Shown piece after piece: positions 1 through 12,672 of a stretch of DNA of 64,000 nt. This stretch comes from Amphibalanus amphitrite (lineage: Eukaryota > Arthropoda > Thecostraca > Balanomorpha > Balanidae). How positions within the stretch are numbered: position 1 is the stretch's first letter; each line of letters opens with the position of its first letter. The notes under the pieces were generated by a model. The model searched no databases. It was not told where the DNA came from and worked only from the letters and a program-made list of their open reading frames with translations. The stretch lies in assembly GCF_019059575.1 (NCBI RefSeq), contig NW_024881539.1:1302001-1366000 (forward strand), given 5' to 3'. Made by a program: the position numbers and the translations under genes.

Positions 1-1271
1 AACATTGTCGATCTCGGATCACGATTGTGTCTCCAAATGCCGAAAGAGATACCTACCTGCCTGTCTACTTGAGCATTTACCTACTTGGCATCCTTAAAAA
101 TCAGCGCAGTTTTTATGGTTTTGCCAAGAGCTGAAAAGCATAAATTTCATCAATAGGTAATGCATGACAAATACTCACATCAGCGACACGAATTTAAAAG
201 TAATGCTCTCCATCATATCTTGCCAATCCCGTTCTACCTTCCGCTTGCTACAGTATAGGAAGCTGTTTACTGAATAAATCGACTGTCGACCCGCAGCTTC
301 ACCTATTTTTGAACCAATGGACGCTTCCTCGTCTGTTTGGGGACGGCGCAATTCATTTTGATATGCATTTATAGATTTGCGACAATGTTTCAACTTTTAA
401 GGTAAATATAGCCGATCGGACGCGACGCTAGCATCTAATTTGCCTCGATGCGGCTTCATCTCGGATGCCTGGGTGTCTGTCTTTGGGATATTTTTTGCCT
501 CCTTTTTTCCCCTTTTTAGTGCGTGTGAGTAACTTTATGGAAGAACAGTCCCAGTCGCCCAAGGTAGGTAAAACTTCACGTGCTTGATGTCATTCTTAAC
601 TGCACAAATAGGATATCTTTGATTTTATCAACCTTCAAGTGAACCAGATACCTATACTGTTAAAAAGAGATACTGATAACGTTTGGTGAGCGCCATTATC
701 ATTGGGTTGATTTTATCGCTAAAAACAAGGTTTCATGCGATTTCTTGTATAAATAGTTAGCTGTCATAAAAACAGTGGTAGCAGTGCACTGATTCACTGA
801 TCAGTTGTCACTTGGATCTGAGATACTTCGATAAAGACTAGACTATTGTTCACCAAAAGCAGTGCGAATGGAGTGCAGAGTGCTAGACGTTTAGCGCAAG
901 TGCTGTGCTGCACCGCACGCTTTGTCAGATAGCTATGCCGCTACATAAAAACTCTCAAGAGACCCCGGCACCTGTTTTCTAAGACGCCCATGCCATTTTA
1001 CATGCCAAAATGCTTTATATTCCAGACGTGGCTGCGATGGATTGCTACTGCTTGGGTAAATAGATGACGAAAACACTGACAACAGTGAAAATGTTGCGAT
1101 GGAGTGATATTTCAAGTAAGACAGCCTTGCCTGCAAATGCTGAATTATTGTTTGTTTTTTGAAACAGGATTTCGTCTGCTCTGCCCTGGTCCCTGGAACT
1201 GGATCTTCACGGGACAGCGGGAAAGGTACGCGACCATGGCGCCATCTGTCCCGGACGTAACGTTCACCATA
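1..1271. other. No recognised feature
   Basis: AT-rich, low-complexity sequence with short open frames only. I saw no protein similarity, no convincing splice-site pairs and no terminal repeats. Confidence 0.4.
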
Positions 1272-1443
1272 GGGTCTGTTCCAGTCGCACTTCCTATAAC
1301 ACCTCTAAACTCCTCCAAGAGCAAGATAGAGGAGGTTGGAGCAAGGCCATCCTTGGCTTTGTAGGGGCTAGAGCTGCCACTGGAACAGGGAAGCAATCTT
1401 GGAGGAGTTTAGAGGTGTTAGGAAGTGCGACTGGAACAGACCC
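1272..1443. repeat. Inverted repeat (stem-loop)
   Basis: The left arm, 1272..1320, is the reverse complement of the right arm, 1397..1443, apart from a 2-base TA difference. The loop is about 76 bases. Beyond the stem, the flanks keep weaker inverted similarity (both sides contain CGCCATCTGTCC). It could be a foldback MITE or a hairpin RNA source. No coding signal is seen. Confidence 0.75.
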
Positions 1444-1734
1444 AAAGACAAGCAACGAGGCGAGGCACGCAACCACAACGCCATCTGTCCTGTACTTACC
1501 TGGCGTGCGAGGAGACATCAGACAGGTGAGCTGCGCAGTCACAGCGCCACCTGCCCCCGGTCTGGGACGAACAGGAGCTCAGAGGCATGGGTGTAACTTT
1601 GTATACTTTCGAGGTCCCATGTGGGACCCCAATGCGAACATTTGGGACCCCAATTGTCATTTTGGGACCCCAATAGTGGAGGCCCCCTAGACGCACCAGC
1701 TACTTTGCAAACGGAGGTCCGATGTTCATATAGA

Positions 1735-2858
1735 AGGTTCTCTGTATAAATAGGAGGCCCCTTGGACAAATCGGAGGCCCTGTTGGACAAATAGGAGGCC
1801 CCCTGAACAAGTAGGAGGCCCCCTGAACAAGTAGGAGGCCCCCTGAACAAGTAGGAGGCCCCCTGAACAAGTAGGAGGCCCCCGAAAAACAGGAGGCCCC
1901 CTGGAGAAATAGGAGGCTCTCTGGACAAGCAGGAGGCCTCCTGGACACATAGGGGGCCCTAGACAAATAAGAGGCCCCTAGACAAATAGTAGGCCCCATG
2001 GACAAATAGGAGGCCCTCTGTACAAAAAAGAAGCCCCCTGAACAAATAGGAGGCCCCATGGACAAGTAGGAGGCCCTCTGTACAAATAGGAGGCCCCCTG
2101 CAAAAATAGGAGGCCCCCTGGACAAACAGGAGGTCCTAGACCTAGACAAACAGTAGGCACCTTTCACAAAAGGAGGCCTTCTGGACAATTAGGAGCCCCC
2201 TGGACAAATTGGAGGCCCCTTTCACAAAAGGAGGCCCCCTGGACAATTAGGAGGCCCCTGGACAAATAGGAGGCCCCTGGACAAATAGGAGGCCCTCTGG
2301 ACGAATAGAAGGCCCCTTTCACAAAAGGAGGCCCCCTTGACAATTAAGAGGCCCCCTGAACAAGAAGGAGGTCCAATGGATAAAGAGGAGGCCCCCTAAA
2401 AATAGGAGCCCTCTGGATAAATAGGAGGCCGCTTGGAAAATAAGAGGCTACTTTAACCAATAGGAGGCCCCTGGACAAATAGGAGGCCCCCTGAACACGT
2501 AGGAGGCCCGCTGGACAAATAGGAGGCCTCTTGGGCAAATAGGAGGACCTCTAGAAAAATAGCAGGCCCCTTGGACAAATAGGAGGCCCCTGGACAAATA
2601 GGGGACCTCTTGAACAAATAGGGGGCTCCGTGGACAAGTAGGAGCTAGAGGCCCTCTGTACGAATAGGAGGCTCCCTGGACAAATAGAAGGCTCCCTTAA
2701 CAAAAAGGAGTCCCTTAAAAAAAAGGAGGCCCCGGGACAAGTAGGAGACCCCTGGACAAATAGGACGCCCCTGCACAAATATGAGACCCCTGGTCGAATA
2801 AAAGACCCCTGGATAAATAGGAGACCCCTGGACAAATAGGAGGACCCTTGGATAAATA
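1735..2858. repeat. 20-bp GC-rich minisatellite, left block
   Basis: About 55 tandem copies of a 20-bp unit close to AGGAGGCCCCCTGGACAAAT, with many substitutions and small indels. Three units make 60 bases, so several frames stay open and read as repeated GGLLFVQGASYLS-like peptides; I do not regard these as genes. The array continues to the right of the hAT insertion. Confidence 0.85.
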
Positions 2859-2866
2859 GGAAGCCC

Positions 2867-4682
2867 CAGGGGTGTCGATTTTTCAAAATGGTTGGGGGTG
2901 CTCAACCCCTGCACCGGGTGAAAGATTGTAGCTTTGCCATGGGGCACAACCGTACCTACAAGGCATGGTTGTGTATCCCCATAAGGTACTGATAATCCCG
3001 GGATTTCCACTAATATTTCCCAAAGGTTGAACGTTCTTCAAAATCATTCTGCTCGTCCTAGTACTTGGCTACCTCATTACATAAACATCTTTCCGAAAAA
3101 AAAACGCGTACATTTGCCGGCAGCTCGGCAGCAGCCCCGGCACCTCTGTAATAAGGTGACAGAAACCGATGACCGCGATTAGCACCGGTGCAGCAGCCCC
3201 TGCGGTCCGCAGGGGCGGACATTGCGCGGGAGGCAACGGTATAGCTACGAGGCTCTGGCGTTTATCAGACGATCACAATAATCGCTGAAAAAAATAACAG
3301 GTGATTGCATTTCGATATTTATGGGTTTACGATTTTCCTCAGTGGCGTAGCCAGGTGGGCCCGTGAGCCCCCCCCCCCCCGCCCCATCAGGTTCAGGGGC
3401 CCATCGGATTATTCGGGCCTGAGGGGCACTGCGGCGCCAATTGGCCACTGAGGGTTCACGTTGGCTATATTTGGACTCAGAAGGGCCCCACAGGGCTCGT
3501 AAGAACACCTCATGGGCCCACAAGTACTAACATTAAGATCTCCATAAGGGCCCCAAGCCAGCCTCTGAGGGCCACTTGCCGGCCTCTGGGGGTCTTAACC
3601 GGCCTCTAGGGGGCCAGCTCTAGGAGCTGCACACCCGCCTGTAATGGCCCCACACCCATTTTTCTGAGGGCCCCTATAACGGCGACTGTGAGGGCCCTCA
3701 CCGGCGCCCCTGAGCGCCACACCGGCGTCTCTGAGGGCCCCACACCCCTAACTCTGAGGCCCTATGCCAATGCCTTTAAAAACCCTACATGGGCGGTTCT
3801 GAGGGCCCTTGACAGTTACCAGCGACCCTGACGGCCCCACACAGGTGACACGGGCGGTCCCAGCGGCGTTTGAGCGCACCATGCCAGTCTCTGAGAACCC
3901 AAGGCTCCTGAAGGCACTGGTGACCTCTTGATATCTTCTTGTCGGCCTATGAAGGATCCGTTCCGTAACAGCAGTTCTGAGGGCCCAACGCGCGCCTGTG
4001 ATGGCCCTAAACCAGTGTCTCTGAGAGCCCCCACACCGGCGCCTCCAGTCCGAGGGCCCCACATTGCCATATCTGAGGGCCCCACACTAGTGCCTCTTAA
4101 GGCCCTATATCGGCGGCTCTGAGGGCCCAACATCGTAGCTTCTGAAGGCCCCACAAGTGCGCATGTGACGGCCACCCTGCCACCGGTGACATTTGAAGGC
4201 CCCACACCGGCGACTCTGAGGGCCCCATCAGCGCCTGAGCCCGTTCCGGTCTCTAAAGATGACCCCACAGGGTTTCTGAAGGTACCACCGGCCTCTGATG
4301 ACCCTTTGCCGGCCTCTGAGGGCCCGTCGCCGGTCTCTGGAGCCCCCTGCCGGCTTGTAAAGGGTACGCGCCAGCAGCTCTAAGGGTCCGACACCCGTGT
4401 ACGACGGACCCACACCTTCTTTGCAACTTAACGTCTTTTTTCGCCCTTCTTCTTAAATCTAACTTTTCTTTTCTTTACATCTTTATTTCATGCCTTGTAA
4501 ATTGTGTAATTGTTTTATTTTTAGTAGTGAACTACTGCAGAACAATTATTTTCCTCAAGCAGAGTTAGTGGGAGTCATTGAGGAACAAAATCATTGGGGG
4601 TGCCCGGAAAACCATTGGGGGTGCTCATTTGAGCATTGGGGGTGCTGCAGCACCCCCAAAGGTATACAAATCGACACCCATG
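2867..4682. mobile_element. Non-autonomous hAT-type DNA transposon
   Basis: The left end starts CAGGGGTGTCGATTT and the right end is its complement with one mismatch (AAATCGACACCCATG). The element is flanked by a perfect 8-bp duplication, GGAAGCCC, at 2859..2866 and 4683..4690. An 8-bp target duplication and CAGGGGTG ends are typical of the hAT superfamily. No transposase frame lies inside, so the 1,816-bp copy is non-autonomous. It is inserted in the 20-bp minisatellite. Confidence 0.8.
3400..4400. repeat. GC-rich tandem repeat inside the hAT element
   Basis: Degenerate repeats of a unit near CTCTGAGGGCCCCACACCGG, about 22-33 bases long, fill the centre of the hAT element. The frames opened on both strands are by-products of the repeat. 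Confidence 0.7.
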
Positions 4683-4890
4683 GGAAGCCCCCTGGAAAAT
4701 AGAAGCCCCCTGGATAAATAGGGGACCTTCTGGAGAAACAGGAGGCCTCCTGGACAAATAGGAGGCCCCTTAGACGAATAGGAGGCCCACTTGGACAAAT
4801 AGGAGGCGCCATTAACCAATAGGAGGCCCCCTAGACAAACAGGAGGCCCTCTGTAACAGTAGGAGGCTCTCTGTACGTACAAGAGACCGG
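4683..4890. repeat. 20-bp minisatellite, right block
   Basis: Continuation of the AGGAGGCCCCCTGGACAAAT array beyond the hAT insertion. A few decayed copies lie further right at about 5140..5240, and three relics (GGAGGCCCC) at about 9955..10040. Confidence 0.8.
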
Positions 4891-4921
4891 CGCTCGACCT
4901 GTAGAAGCTTAGCTGTATGTA

Positions 4922-5136
4922 CGGCCCTCCAGGTATTAAGTGGTTGGTTGCCATCATCACAATAATCGATCAGCATTGATGAATACGTCTAATGGCTGTT
5001 GAAAGCCATTGCCGAAGTGTGTGCATGAGCCCTCTTCTCATTTCTGTTGAGCCATTTTACAGGAGTGTCTCTGTCATTCAAAGTTATTGCACCCAAAGCA
5101 CATAGGCTAACCAACCACTCTTTTGCTGGAGGGCCG
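4922..5136. mobile_element. Small TA-flanked MITE
   Basis: The left end TACGGCCCTCCAG followed by AGTGGTTGGTT is mirrored at the right end (AACCAACCACT, then CTGGAGGGCCGTA). That gives imperfect inverted ends of about 30 bases around a 215-bp non-coding element. Flanking TA at 4920..4921 and 5137..5138 would suit a Tc1/mariner-type duplication, but this assignment is tentative. Confidence 0.5.
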
Positions 5137-5385
5137 TACCGTTACACTAGGAGGCTCTATGTGCAAGTAGTCGAAGTAGGAGGCTCTCTGTACTGTACCT
5201 ACAATTACAAATAAGAGGCCCCCTGAGCAACTTAGATGCAACACAAATCGGAGGTCACCTATAAAAAAGCGGGACTCTGTTGGAATACCTGTTTGAAAAA
5301 TTATTTTCCTGATATTCAAATTATTTAATCCTCGCCCGCACATGGGGGGGGGGGGAGGGCAGTGGTTGCCACCTCCACCCCCCTA

Positions 5386-7157
5386 CACTGTAAAAAAAGA
5401 TTAGCACCCTTTGGGTCATAAGTCAGAGTTCAATTTTCAGTACCCTGTTGGTGCTTAGTGTATGCCCCAAATGGTGCTTACTCAAGAGCCCTAGATGCTA
5501 GCATTAGCACCATCTTGGTGCTCAACTTACACTCCAAAGAGTGCTTAGTTCAGAGCCATAGGTGCTAAATAGGTGCTAGCACTAGCACCGTTTTGGTGCT
5601 TTGGTGCTAAATTCACGCACCCAAAGGGTGCTTCATTAAGAGCCATAGGTGCTAAATAGGTGCTAGCACTAACACCGTTTTGGTGCTTTGGTGCTAAATT
5701 CACGCACCCAAAGGGTGCTTCATTAAGAGCTCGGGTGCTAACATTGGCACCGAAGCACCCTAGCATGCGTCTAGCACCCAAAAAATGTGCCGAGTTCAAT
5801 TTTCAGCTCCTAGTGGGTGCTTACTGCCGTATGGTGCTACAGCGTAAGCACGTGCTAAGCACATGGGTACTTGACACCGACCTTCTCGAGCCTCTGGCGG
5901 AGGCCGGGACTTTTATTCGGAGCGGAGAAAACTTAGACGCATTTTGAAGAGTGGCGGCGAGGGACGTAGCCGCCGGCCGGGAGCCGAGCTAAATCGAAAG
6001 GAACATTGCGATTCTTAATGCCTACATGCTGCAAACACGTTTAGTTGTTTAGTTGTTTGTCGTTTATTTATGGTAATGGACAACGTATGACGGTTATTAG
6101 AGTTAAATTTAAGCACAAGCGTAAACTTCTTAATCACAAAGCACCTTTTTACAAATTTAAAAAAAAAACAACAACAGAATATCAGCACGTCCATGCGAAC
6201 AGTGCCACAGGGCCGCTCCCCTGGCTAAATCACAACATATCGGCGCCGCTATACAGGCTGCGGCCGCCGCCCTAAACAGCCACGTCTGCCGTCAACCATG
6301 CCCGTAATAGATAAATGGAAAAATATGCCATCTGCATTCTGCAGTCTGCACTGTCTCTTTCACTGTAAAGATTATAATTCATTTCATTAGCCATCAGTTA
6401 TCTGTCGCCTATCTGGTAAAATGTCGATAAAACTTTGCCTTATCAACCATAAAAAGGTGTGGAATTACATCCATTATTATTCATAGCACGACAGCAGGTC
6501 AGTGCAAGCCCACCTTAGCACTCCGACAAGGCTGGAAAGTTCCCACGCAGCTCCTCCATTGATGCTCCGTTTCAGACTTCAGACTCGGTCTTCATTTCAG
6601 TTAGGACGACACCCACTTCAGTATTGTCACTCACGAATACCCGTATTCGCCTACAAACGACCAACACCATCACTGTTTCTATCACTGACCGCACGCACAT
6701 GGACCAACCAACCCGGCCGAGCGCTCCCGCACAACTGACTTGACAAATGCAAATGGCGTCGCGAATCCCGCGCGCTTTCTGAATTCGCTGCTTTTTCGGA
6801 CGACGTAAGCACCCAGATGCTGAACAAGCAAACCAATTAGCACCGAACGGATGCGATGTTCCCGCCAAAATCAGTGAAGCATATTTTGGGTGCTTTCATC
6901 AGCTCTGAAGTTTGATCATGGTGCTTAAAACTGATGCTTGGATTAGCACCATCCGTGCGTTGGTGCTATTACAAGCACCCTTGAAGCGGGAAGTGCTCAA
7001 GTGCGGGCAAATTGTCATTTCGGAGCTTAGACAATTACCTAAGAGTCTTAGACTGCTAAATGTAGAACATTTTAAGTGCAGGTTAAGCACCCAGGGCTCT
7101 GTTCCAGAACCGCAGCATCCGACTAGCACACCGGGGTGCTAATCTTTTTTTACAGTG
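5386..7157. mobile_element. CACTG-ended DNA element with TA duplication
   Basis: The ends are perfect 24-bp inverted repeats, CACTGTAAAAAAAGATTAGC plus ACCC, flanked by TA at 5384..5385 and 7158..7159. The subterminal region, 5400..5830, is packed with direct and inverted copies of GGTGCTAA/TTAGCACC, as in many elements whose transposase binds subterminal motifs. CACTG ends with a 2-bp duplication would suit the CACTA/Mirage/Chapaev group, but no transposase is present, so the class is open. It is inserted in the left arm of PBL1. Confidence 0.7.
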
Positions 7158-7919
7158 TAGGTAGTTTTTCTGCTCTGCACTAAACATTTTGATTGCTAGA
7201 AGTCGGATGTTTCGTATAGCTGCTGCTCTATCCTTTCTTAGCGTCCACTGAAATGTCAGTTTCTGTGGTTTTTGGTTTCGGAGAATGACCTATTCTTCAG
7301 GTAATGTCATAACCCAAATGACAAATTTCTAATATCTTGCGTTGGCTATGGGTCTTGTGAGCTTTTGACACCTTATTTCGGCCTTTTTTGCCAGTCTACC
7401 TCCCACCTATCATGGAACATGTTGTTCAATGATGTAGAGATGCCAGGGTCAGGGTCAAGGTCAACCTAGGTCGTCTAAAAATATTGCGTTTTAGGCAAGC
7501 TGAATTTACTTTCGTGAAGTTTCTTGACTGTATTTTGGTAAAAATTCTCAGTTCATGATCTCATGTAATATGGACACATTCACAATCGGTGCACACATCA
7601 GTATACCACAGACACACCAGACATACAAACGCAGTCATTGACCTTGAACTAACTTGACCTGAAATGACCACAGCCAGCAAAACCTAGTCGGATAGTGTGA
7701 CAAAGAGGTTCTAGCTGGCTTAGCACCACAATACGGCAGCGTCATCGGTATATGATGAGCAGCGCACGTGATATTCCAACGGGCAACGGTGACCCCAAAC
7801 AGCAACATTCTTTAGTTTGACCTGACCTGGGAAGTCAATGACTGACCTGATGAGGTAAAATTGGTCTCATTGGATTCGTATCTTCCCAAAGAATCTGTCG
7901 CTCTTGACCGCGAAGCTAA

Positions 7920-8899
7920 CCCTATTCCTGGCGGGCTCCGCGGGACAAGAAACTGGCGGGGGGGGGGCCCGATTCGGCCCCCCCTGAGATCTCGAGAACG
8001 AAGCAAGATAGCGACAAACGGTAAACGGCGTCGGATACGCACGGTCAAGATCTACAATTTTTACTAAGGTCATTTTCAGGTCAGGTCAAAGATGACGTCA
8101 CAGGGGTCGAAAAAGTCAAAATGGCGGCGCTAGATATGGAGAGAGTTTTTCTCGAATAACTTTCGAATTAGTCAAGATAGGAACAAACTAAGGGCATCAA
8201 TCGTGATCCTCTCGTCAATCCGCATCGAATGATATATATGATGACCTCGCAAGGTCAAGGTCAAAGGTTGACCTCAGGTCACGTGACTCGAGGTCATCAT
8301 GTATATCATTCGATGCGTCTTGACGAGCTGAACACAATGAAACCATCCACGCGTCTGTATCTTGTTCCTGTACGGAGTTATTGGCCAAAAAACCTTGGTG
8401 ACCTTTGATGACGTACATGACCTCACAGCTGCCCAACAGCAAAAACAGACCTCAAGGTAGTGAAGGTGATCGTATATGAAGTCATGTATGGTATAGGGGG
8501 CCATTCCGACCCGTTTTAGTGGTAAAAACAGGGAGTTGATTTTTCCCCCATGACTTATAATGGGGAGGTCGCGAAACTGACCTGACCTTGGTCACGATAT
8601 CAAAATTCCGAGATATACAAATGCACATACTGGTACCCTAACTAAAGCCTGAAGAGAAAGAAATTGATCGGTCAAAAACTCTAGCTCTGGCGTGATTGCA
8701 AACTTTTCTGAGGTAGGGTCACCAAACCGCCTCTGGTGACCTGACTGAGGTCATATCAACTCAAAATTTTCAGACATGTTGCGTAACGAAGCCTTTTAGG
8801 AAAAGTCAGAAAATTGAGCTTCCTAGCTCAACGCGTTTGGGAGAAAGAATAATCAAAAAACCTCAGGGGGGGGCTCCTGAGGCCCCCCCAGGAATAGGG
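7920..8899. mobile_element. PBL2: TTAA-type piggyBac-like MITE
   Basis: The inverted ends are CCCTATTCCTGG and CCAGGAATAGGG. The right flank is TTAA (8900..8903); the left flank is CTAA (7916..7919), probably a mutated TTAA. GC hairpins lie just inside both ends (G-run, then CCCGATTCGG, then C-run on the left). The left end is the long type: CTGGCGGG recurs 25 bases inward. The interior is non-coding and rich in AGGTCA/TGACCT, for example TCAAGGTCAAGGTCA near 8255. It lies at the centre of PBL1. Confidence 0.7.
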
Positions 8900-9615
8900 T
8901 TAAAATGTTGTAAGAAAAAAAATTGTGGTGATGTCGAATAAGATACCTACACAAGCAGCGGGCGACCATCATATATACCGATGACGCTGCGTCTTAGTGC
9001 CAAGCCAGCTAGAACAGCTCTTTGTCACACTCTCCGACTAATTTGCTGGCTGTGGGTCATTTCACGTCAAGGTTAGGTCAAGGTCAATGATATGTGTTTG
9101 TATGTCTGTGTATGTCTGTGTATGGACTGATGTGTGCACAGATCAGTTTGTGTGTCCCTATACAACTAGATCATGAACTGAGAAGCTTTTACTAAACTAC
9201 AGTCAAAGAAACTTCACGAAAAGTAGCTTCAGCTTGCCTAAAGCGCAATAATTTTAGATGACCTAGGTGACCTTGGACCCTGACCCGGACATCTATCATC
9301 GCAGAACAACATGTTCAATGATAGTGGGAGGTAAGACTGGCAAAAAAAAAGCCGAAATCAGGGTGTCAAAAGCTCACAACCACAAGGCCCATAGCCAACG
9401 CAAGATATTGGGTATCATCATTTAGGACATGACATGAAGAACAAGGTCATATCTCCAAACCCAAAAGCCACAGAAACTGAATTTTCCATGGACGCTGAGA
9501 AAAGATAGAAAAGCAGCTATACACAAAATAAGGTCTCGCTTTAAAAATGTTAAGTGTAGAGCAGAAAAACTAACTTGGGGTGGCAACCCTCCCCCCAGGT
9601 GCGGGCGAAGGTTAA

Positions 9616-11195
9616 CCTCACACTTTCTGGGGTCGGCTAGATTTCTTGCGCAATGATGTGCCGTTAAATTTTTTTCTAGAATAGGTAAAGGCATTGTGTT
9701 TATTGTCAAAAGTGAAAAAGCCAGACATTTTCGTCGATTTCGGACGCCGCGGGGATATTTACATAAAATGTCACCTGCTGGCCTGGATCCACAGTAGGGC
9801 GGTGACCTACCATTTCTTTATCAATATTCAGAAAAAAAATCATGGCATCAGAGCTGTGACGAAAAAAAGTGGCCTAAATCCGATGCGAAAACTGGATTTG
9901 GGGGTACCCTAGGTTTGGCTTCTGAGCTCTGGTCCCCAATGAAAATTTCTTAGAGGAGGCCCTGGCGTGGTCGTAAATACCGCTTCCGCAATTGGAGGCC
10001 CCTAATTGCTTGGAGGCCCCACTAAATGGAGGCCCCCGTGGACGTTTGAGACCCCAATGGTGATGTCAAAGTTCACCCCATGCTCAGAGAGGCCGCGGTG
10101 ACAGCATTATCTGCCTTGGACATACATACAGGCCGAGGGCAAAAGGGACACCAATAATGGAAATCACGGCTTAGGTAGAGCGAGAGCTCAGAGCAGTAAG
10201 AATGTTTCTGATCCTATGCGATTCTCAATGTGAGCGGCCTTCGGCGGATCAGCCTCCAGCACTAGCACAGTCTGCAGGTGACTGATGGTAATGTGACCAT
10301 CTCGGAGGGCAGACAGAAACTTTCAAAGACGTATTACAGTGCGCATGAGTTTGCCAAAATCTTGCACTATAAGCACATGAAGTTGGAAAGAAATCGGCAC
10401 GTGCGTTAATTAATGCGACTTAATTTCCGTAGATCTTTTCTGGGACACCCATTTACAGAAAAGTGAATTTTAACGGCGGACCGGACATCCCACCAGCAAT
10501 TGACTCATCGGCTCACGCTACCGTATCGAATACCACCTAACGGATTGTGAAGTTATATGCTCGATGGCCACGGGTTGGCGACCCTTCTTGGAACTCTATA
10601 GACTAACCAATACCCATGCTCACAAAGATGCTGTAGAAAACTATGACGGCAGAAAGCAAATCATTTCCATTTTGCCCGAAATCATTTCGATTGTAGCTTC
10701 CCATGATAGCACAACCCTCATGATTAGGTACTACATATAGTGGGCCCAACCGGGACCAAGGGTATGAGGGTGCAAGCAAACGTCCAAACTGATGGTCAAG
10801 GAGCTAGTTTATCACGTACTGCTATACATGTAATGCTGAAAGTAGGGTGTCACAGGAAACCATGGTCTCCATGCCACCCTTCCTGTCGCCAGTGAATTTA
10901 TGCATTCTACCCATTGTCAGACATAAGGTTTCCTGAAACGTCAAGCGGGCAAAGTGACATTATAAGCGATGGTTTTCGACTGTACCTCATTTTCAAATGG
11001 AAATAGGTATGCGCCTACCTGCAATATTTAGTGTAGCAGCTGAGAAATGACATGCGTGTGACTTGTTAAATGACATCGCTTATGGCATTTATCATTCACT
11101 AAGTCTTATGTAAGTATTGACGTAGGAATGCGGCTGGCCGGGGACTAATGGCTCGGGTAAGGGCTGGGGTGTGATTACCCTCCACCTATATCGAT
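9616..11195. other. No recognised feature apart from minisatellite relics
   Basis: A few decayed GGAGGCCCC units lie at about 9955..10040. The rest is unique-looking sequence without long frames, terminal repeats or recognisable protein similarity. Confidence 0.4.
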
Positions 11196-11199
11196 TTAA

Positions 11200-12233
11200 C
11201 CCTCGCCGGCCGAGGGGGGGGGGGGGCGGGTGCCGCCCCCCCCCCATAGGGTTTTTTCGTGATAGCTCCGAACACGCTGGCGATAGAGAGCTGAAACTTG
11301 GCATACCTGACCTTTGATCCAAGCCGGATCTTTTGACACCAACCACATTTTTGGGTCAGGTAAGGTCACTGACCTATGACGTCATAAGTGAACCTCTGCA
11401 CGGTCTTCAGATGTCGCAACTTCGCAACGCCCTCACTGCCAGAGGAGATGTCACAGGGAAATGAAACTTGCAGGATCTAGTATCCATTATGAGTCTCACA
11501 ACTTGTATATCTCGGATTTTTCCTAAAGGTCATATGAGGTCAGGTCATTTTCATGACCTCACCATTATAAGTCAATGGGGAAAAATTCAAACTGCTATTC
11601 TGGCGCCGGGAACGATCTCCAACTATCTCAAGCACACAGAATCGTGATTTGATGCACTCCTTGCAAGGTTAGATGCGTCGCTTTGCAATGTTGACCTTGC
11701 GTGACGTCATTTATGACGTCATCAAGGTCATATTCGTTTTTCGTCAATAACTCTTGATCAAATTAAGCTAGCGAGTCGGGGAAAGCCACCAATGGACTCA
11801 GGAAGACCTGCTGAATCGAATGATATGCGACATGACCTCTTTCGACCTACTTCGTGACCTTAGGGTGCTGACCTGACCTTGACCTGAGGTCAACACCCCA
11901 GGTTGACCTGACCCGAACAAAAAGGACATCATTCGACGCGCCTGAGCGAGGCTAACACGATGCTGCCAAAATCGCGGCTATGCGGCCGTTTTTTGCGAAG
12001 TTATTCACCAAAAACTGAACCGTACCCTGGGGCACTTGACCTGACCTCAGAGGTCACCGGTTGACCTAGGACCTTAAAATCGGGTACCAATCTCTGCGTC
12101 TCGTAACGGCGCACACGCTCGTTTTTTCCGCGACGCGCTAGCTCCACCAGGGGCGAAACGGCAAGGGGGGGGGGGTCGTACCCGCCCCCCCTCGGCCGGC
12201 GCGTATGTAGAAAACCGATAGGTCCGGCGAGGG
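11200..12233. mobile_element. PBL3: TTAA-flanked piggyBac-like MITE
   Basis: TTAA at 11196..11199 and 12234..12237 flanks inverted ends CCCTCGCCGG / CCGGCGAGGG. GC hairpins lie inside both ends. The right end is the long type, with CCGGCG repeated 28 bases apart (12196 and 12224). The interior has many AGGTCA/TGACCT copies, including a cluster at about 11866..11915, and no coding potential. Length is 1,034 bp. Confidence 0.8.
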
Positions 12234-12672
12234 TTAAATCCATGTTTAGTTTTGACAAAGTTGCGCTAAATAACTCAAATTCCAGCAAAATAAAAAAAAA
12301 CGCAAAAAAACTTTGACTTCAACAAATCACAAAAATGAGGGAATGATGGCTAGGAACAAGCTGCACTTTAAATGCCTTAATATTTTAAAGCGGATAGTAT
12401 CTATGGATGCCTTCCAGTTCTCCATCGTTCAACCTTGAATTTGACATTTGATCAGTTTGGCCGGGCGTTGGGGAAAATACTCCTCGATACTTGGCTATAG
12501 CCTGGCATAAGTTTTGCTTTGTTGCTATTTTTTTCAAACGGGACAATCTGGAGGCATTTTATTTTCCCATCATTTGACCCCGGCTTTGACATGAAAATTG
12601 AATAGTTATTGGAACCAAATCATATCCGCGATCAATTTAGTCTGATTATCATGTGCCGTTTGGAAGGAAGCA

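Larger units (their letters stand above)
5329..9611. mobile_element. PBL1: TTAA-flanked piggyBac-like palindromic element (composite)
   Basis: TTAA occurs at 5325..5328 and 9612..9615. The inner ends are TCCTCGCCCGCACATGGGG on the left and, complemented, CCTTCGCCCGCACCTGGGG on the right. Each end carries a G-run/C-run hairpin with GTTGCC or GGCAAC in the loop. Sequence from about 7158 to 7910 is an imperfect inverted copy of 8904 to 9611, so the original element was a long palindrome. Two later insertions sit inside it: a CACTG-ended element at 5386..7157 and PBL2 at 7920..8899, the latter at the palindrome centre. There is no transposase. The arms contain scattered AGGTCA/TGACCT motifs. Confidence 0.65.

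Noticed and set aside
1539..2886. Several minus-strand frames of 60-160 codons with repeated GGLLFVQGASYLS
   Set aside because: They follow the 20-bp repeat in all three phases and have no independent coding signal.
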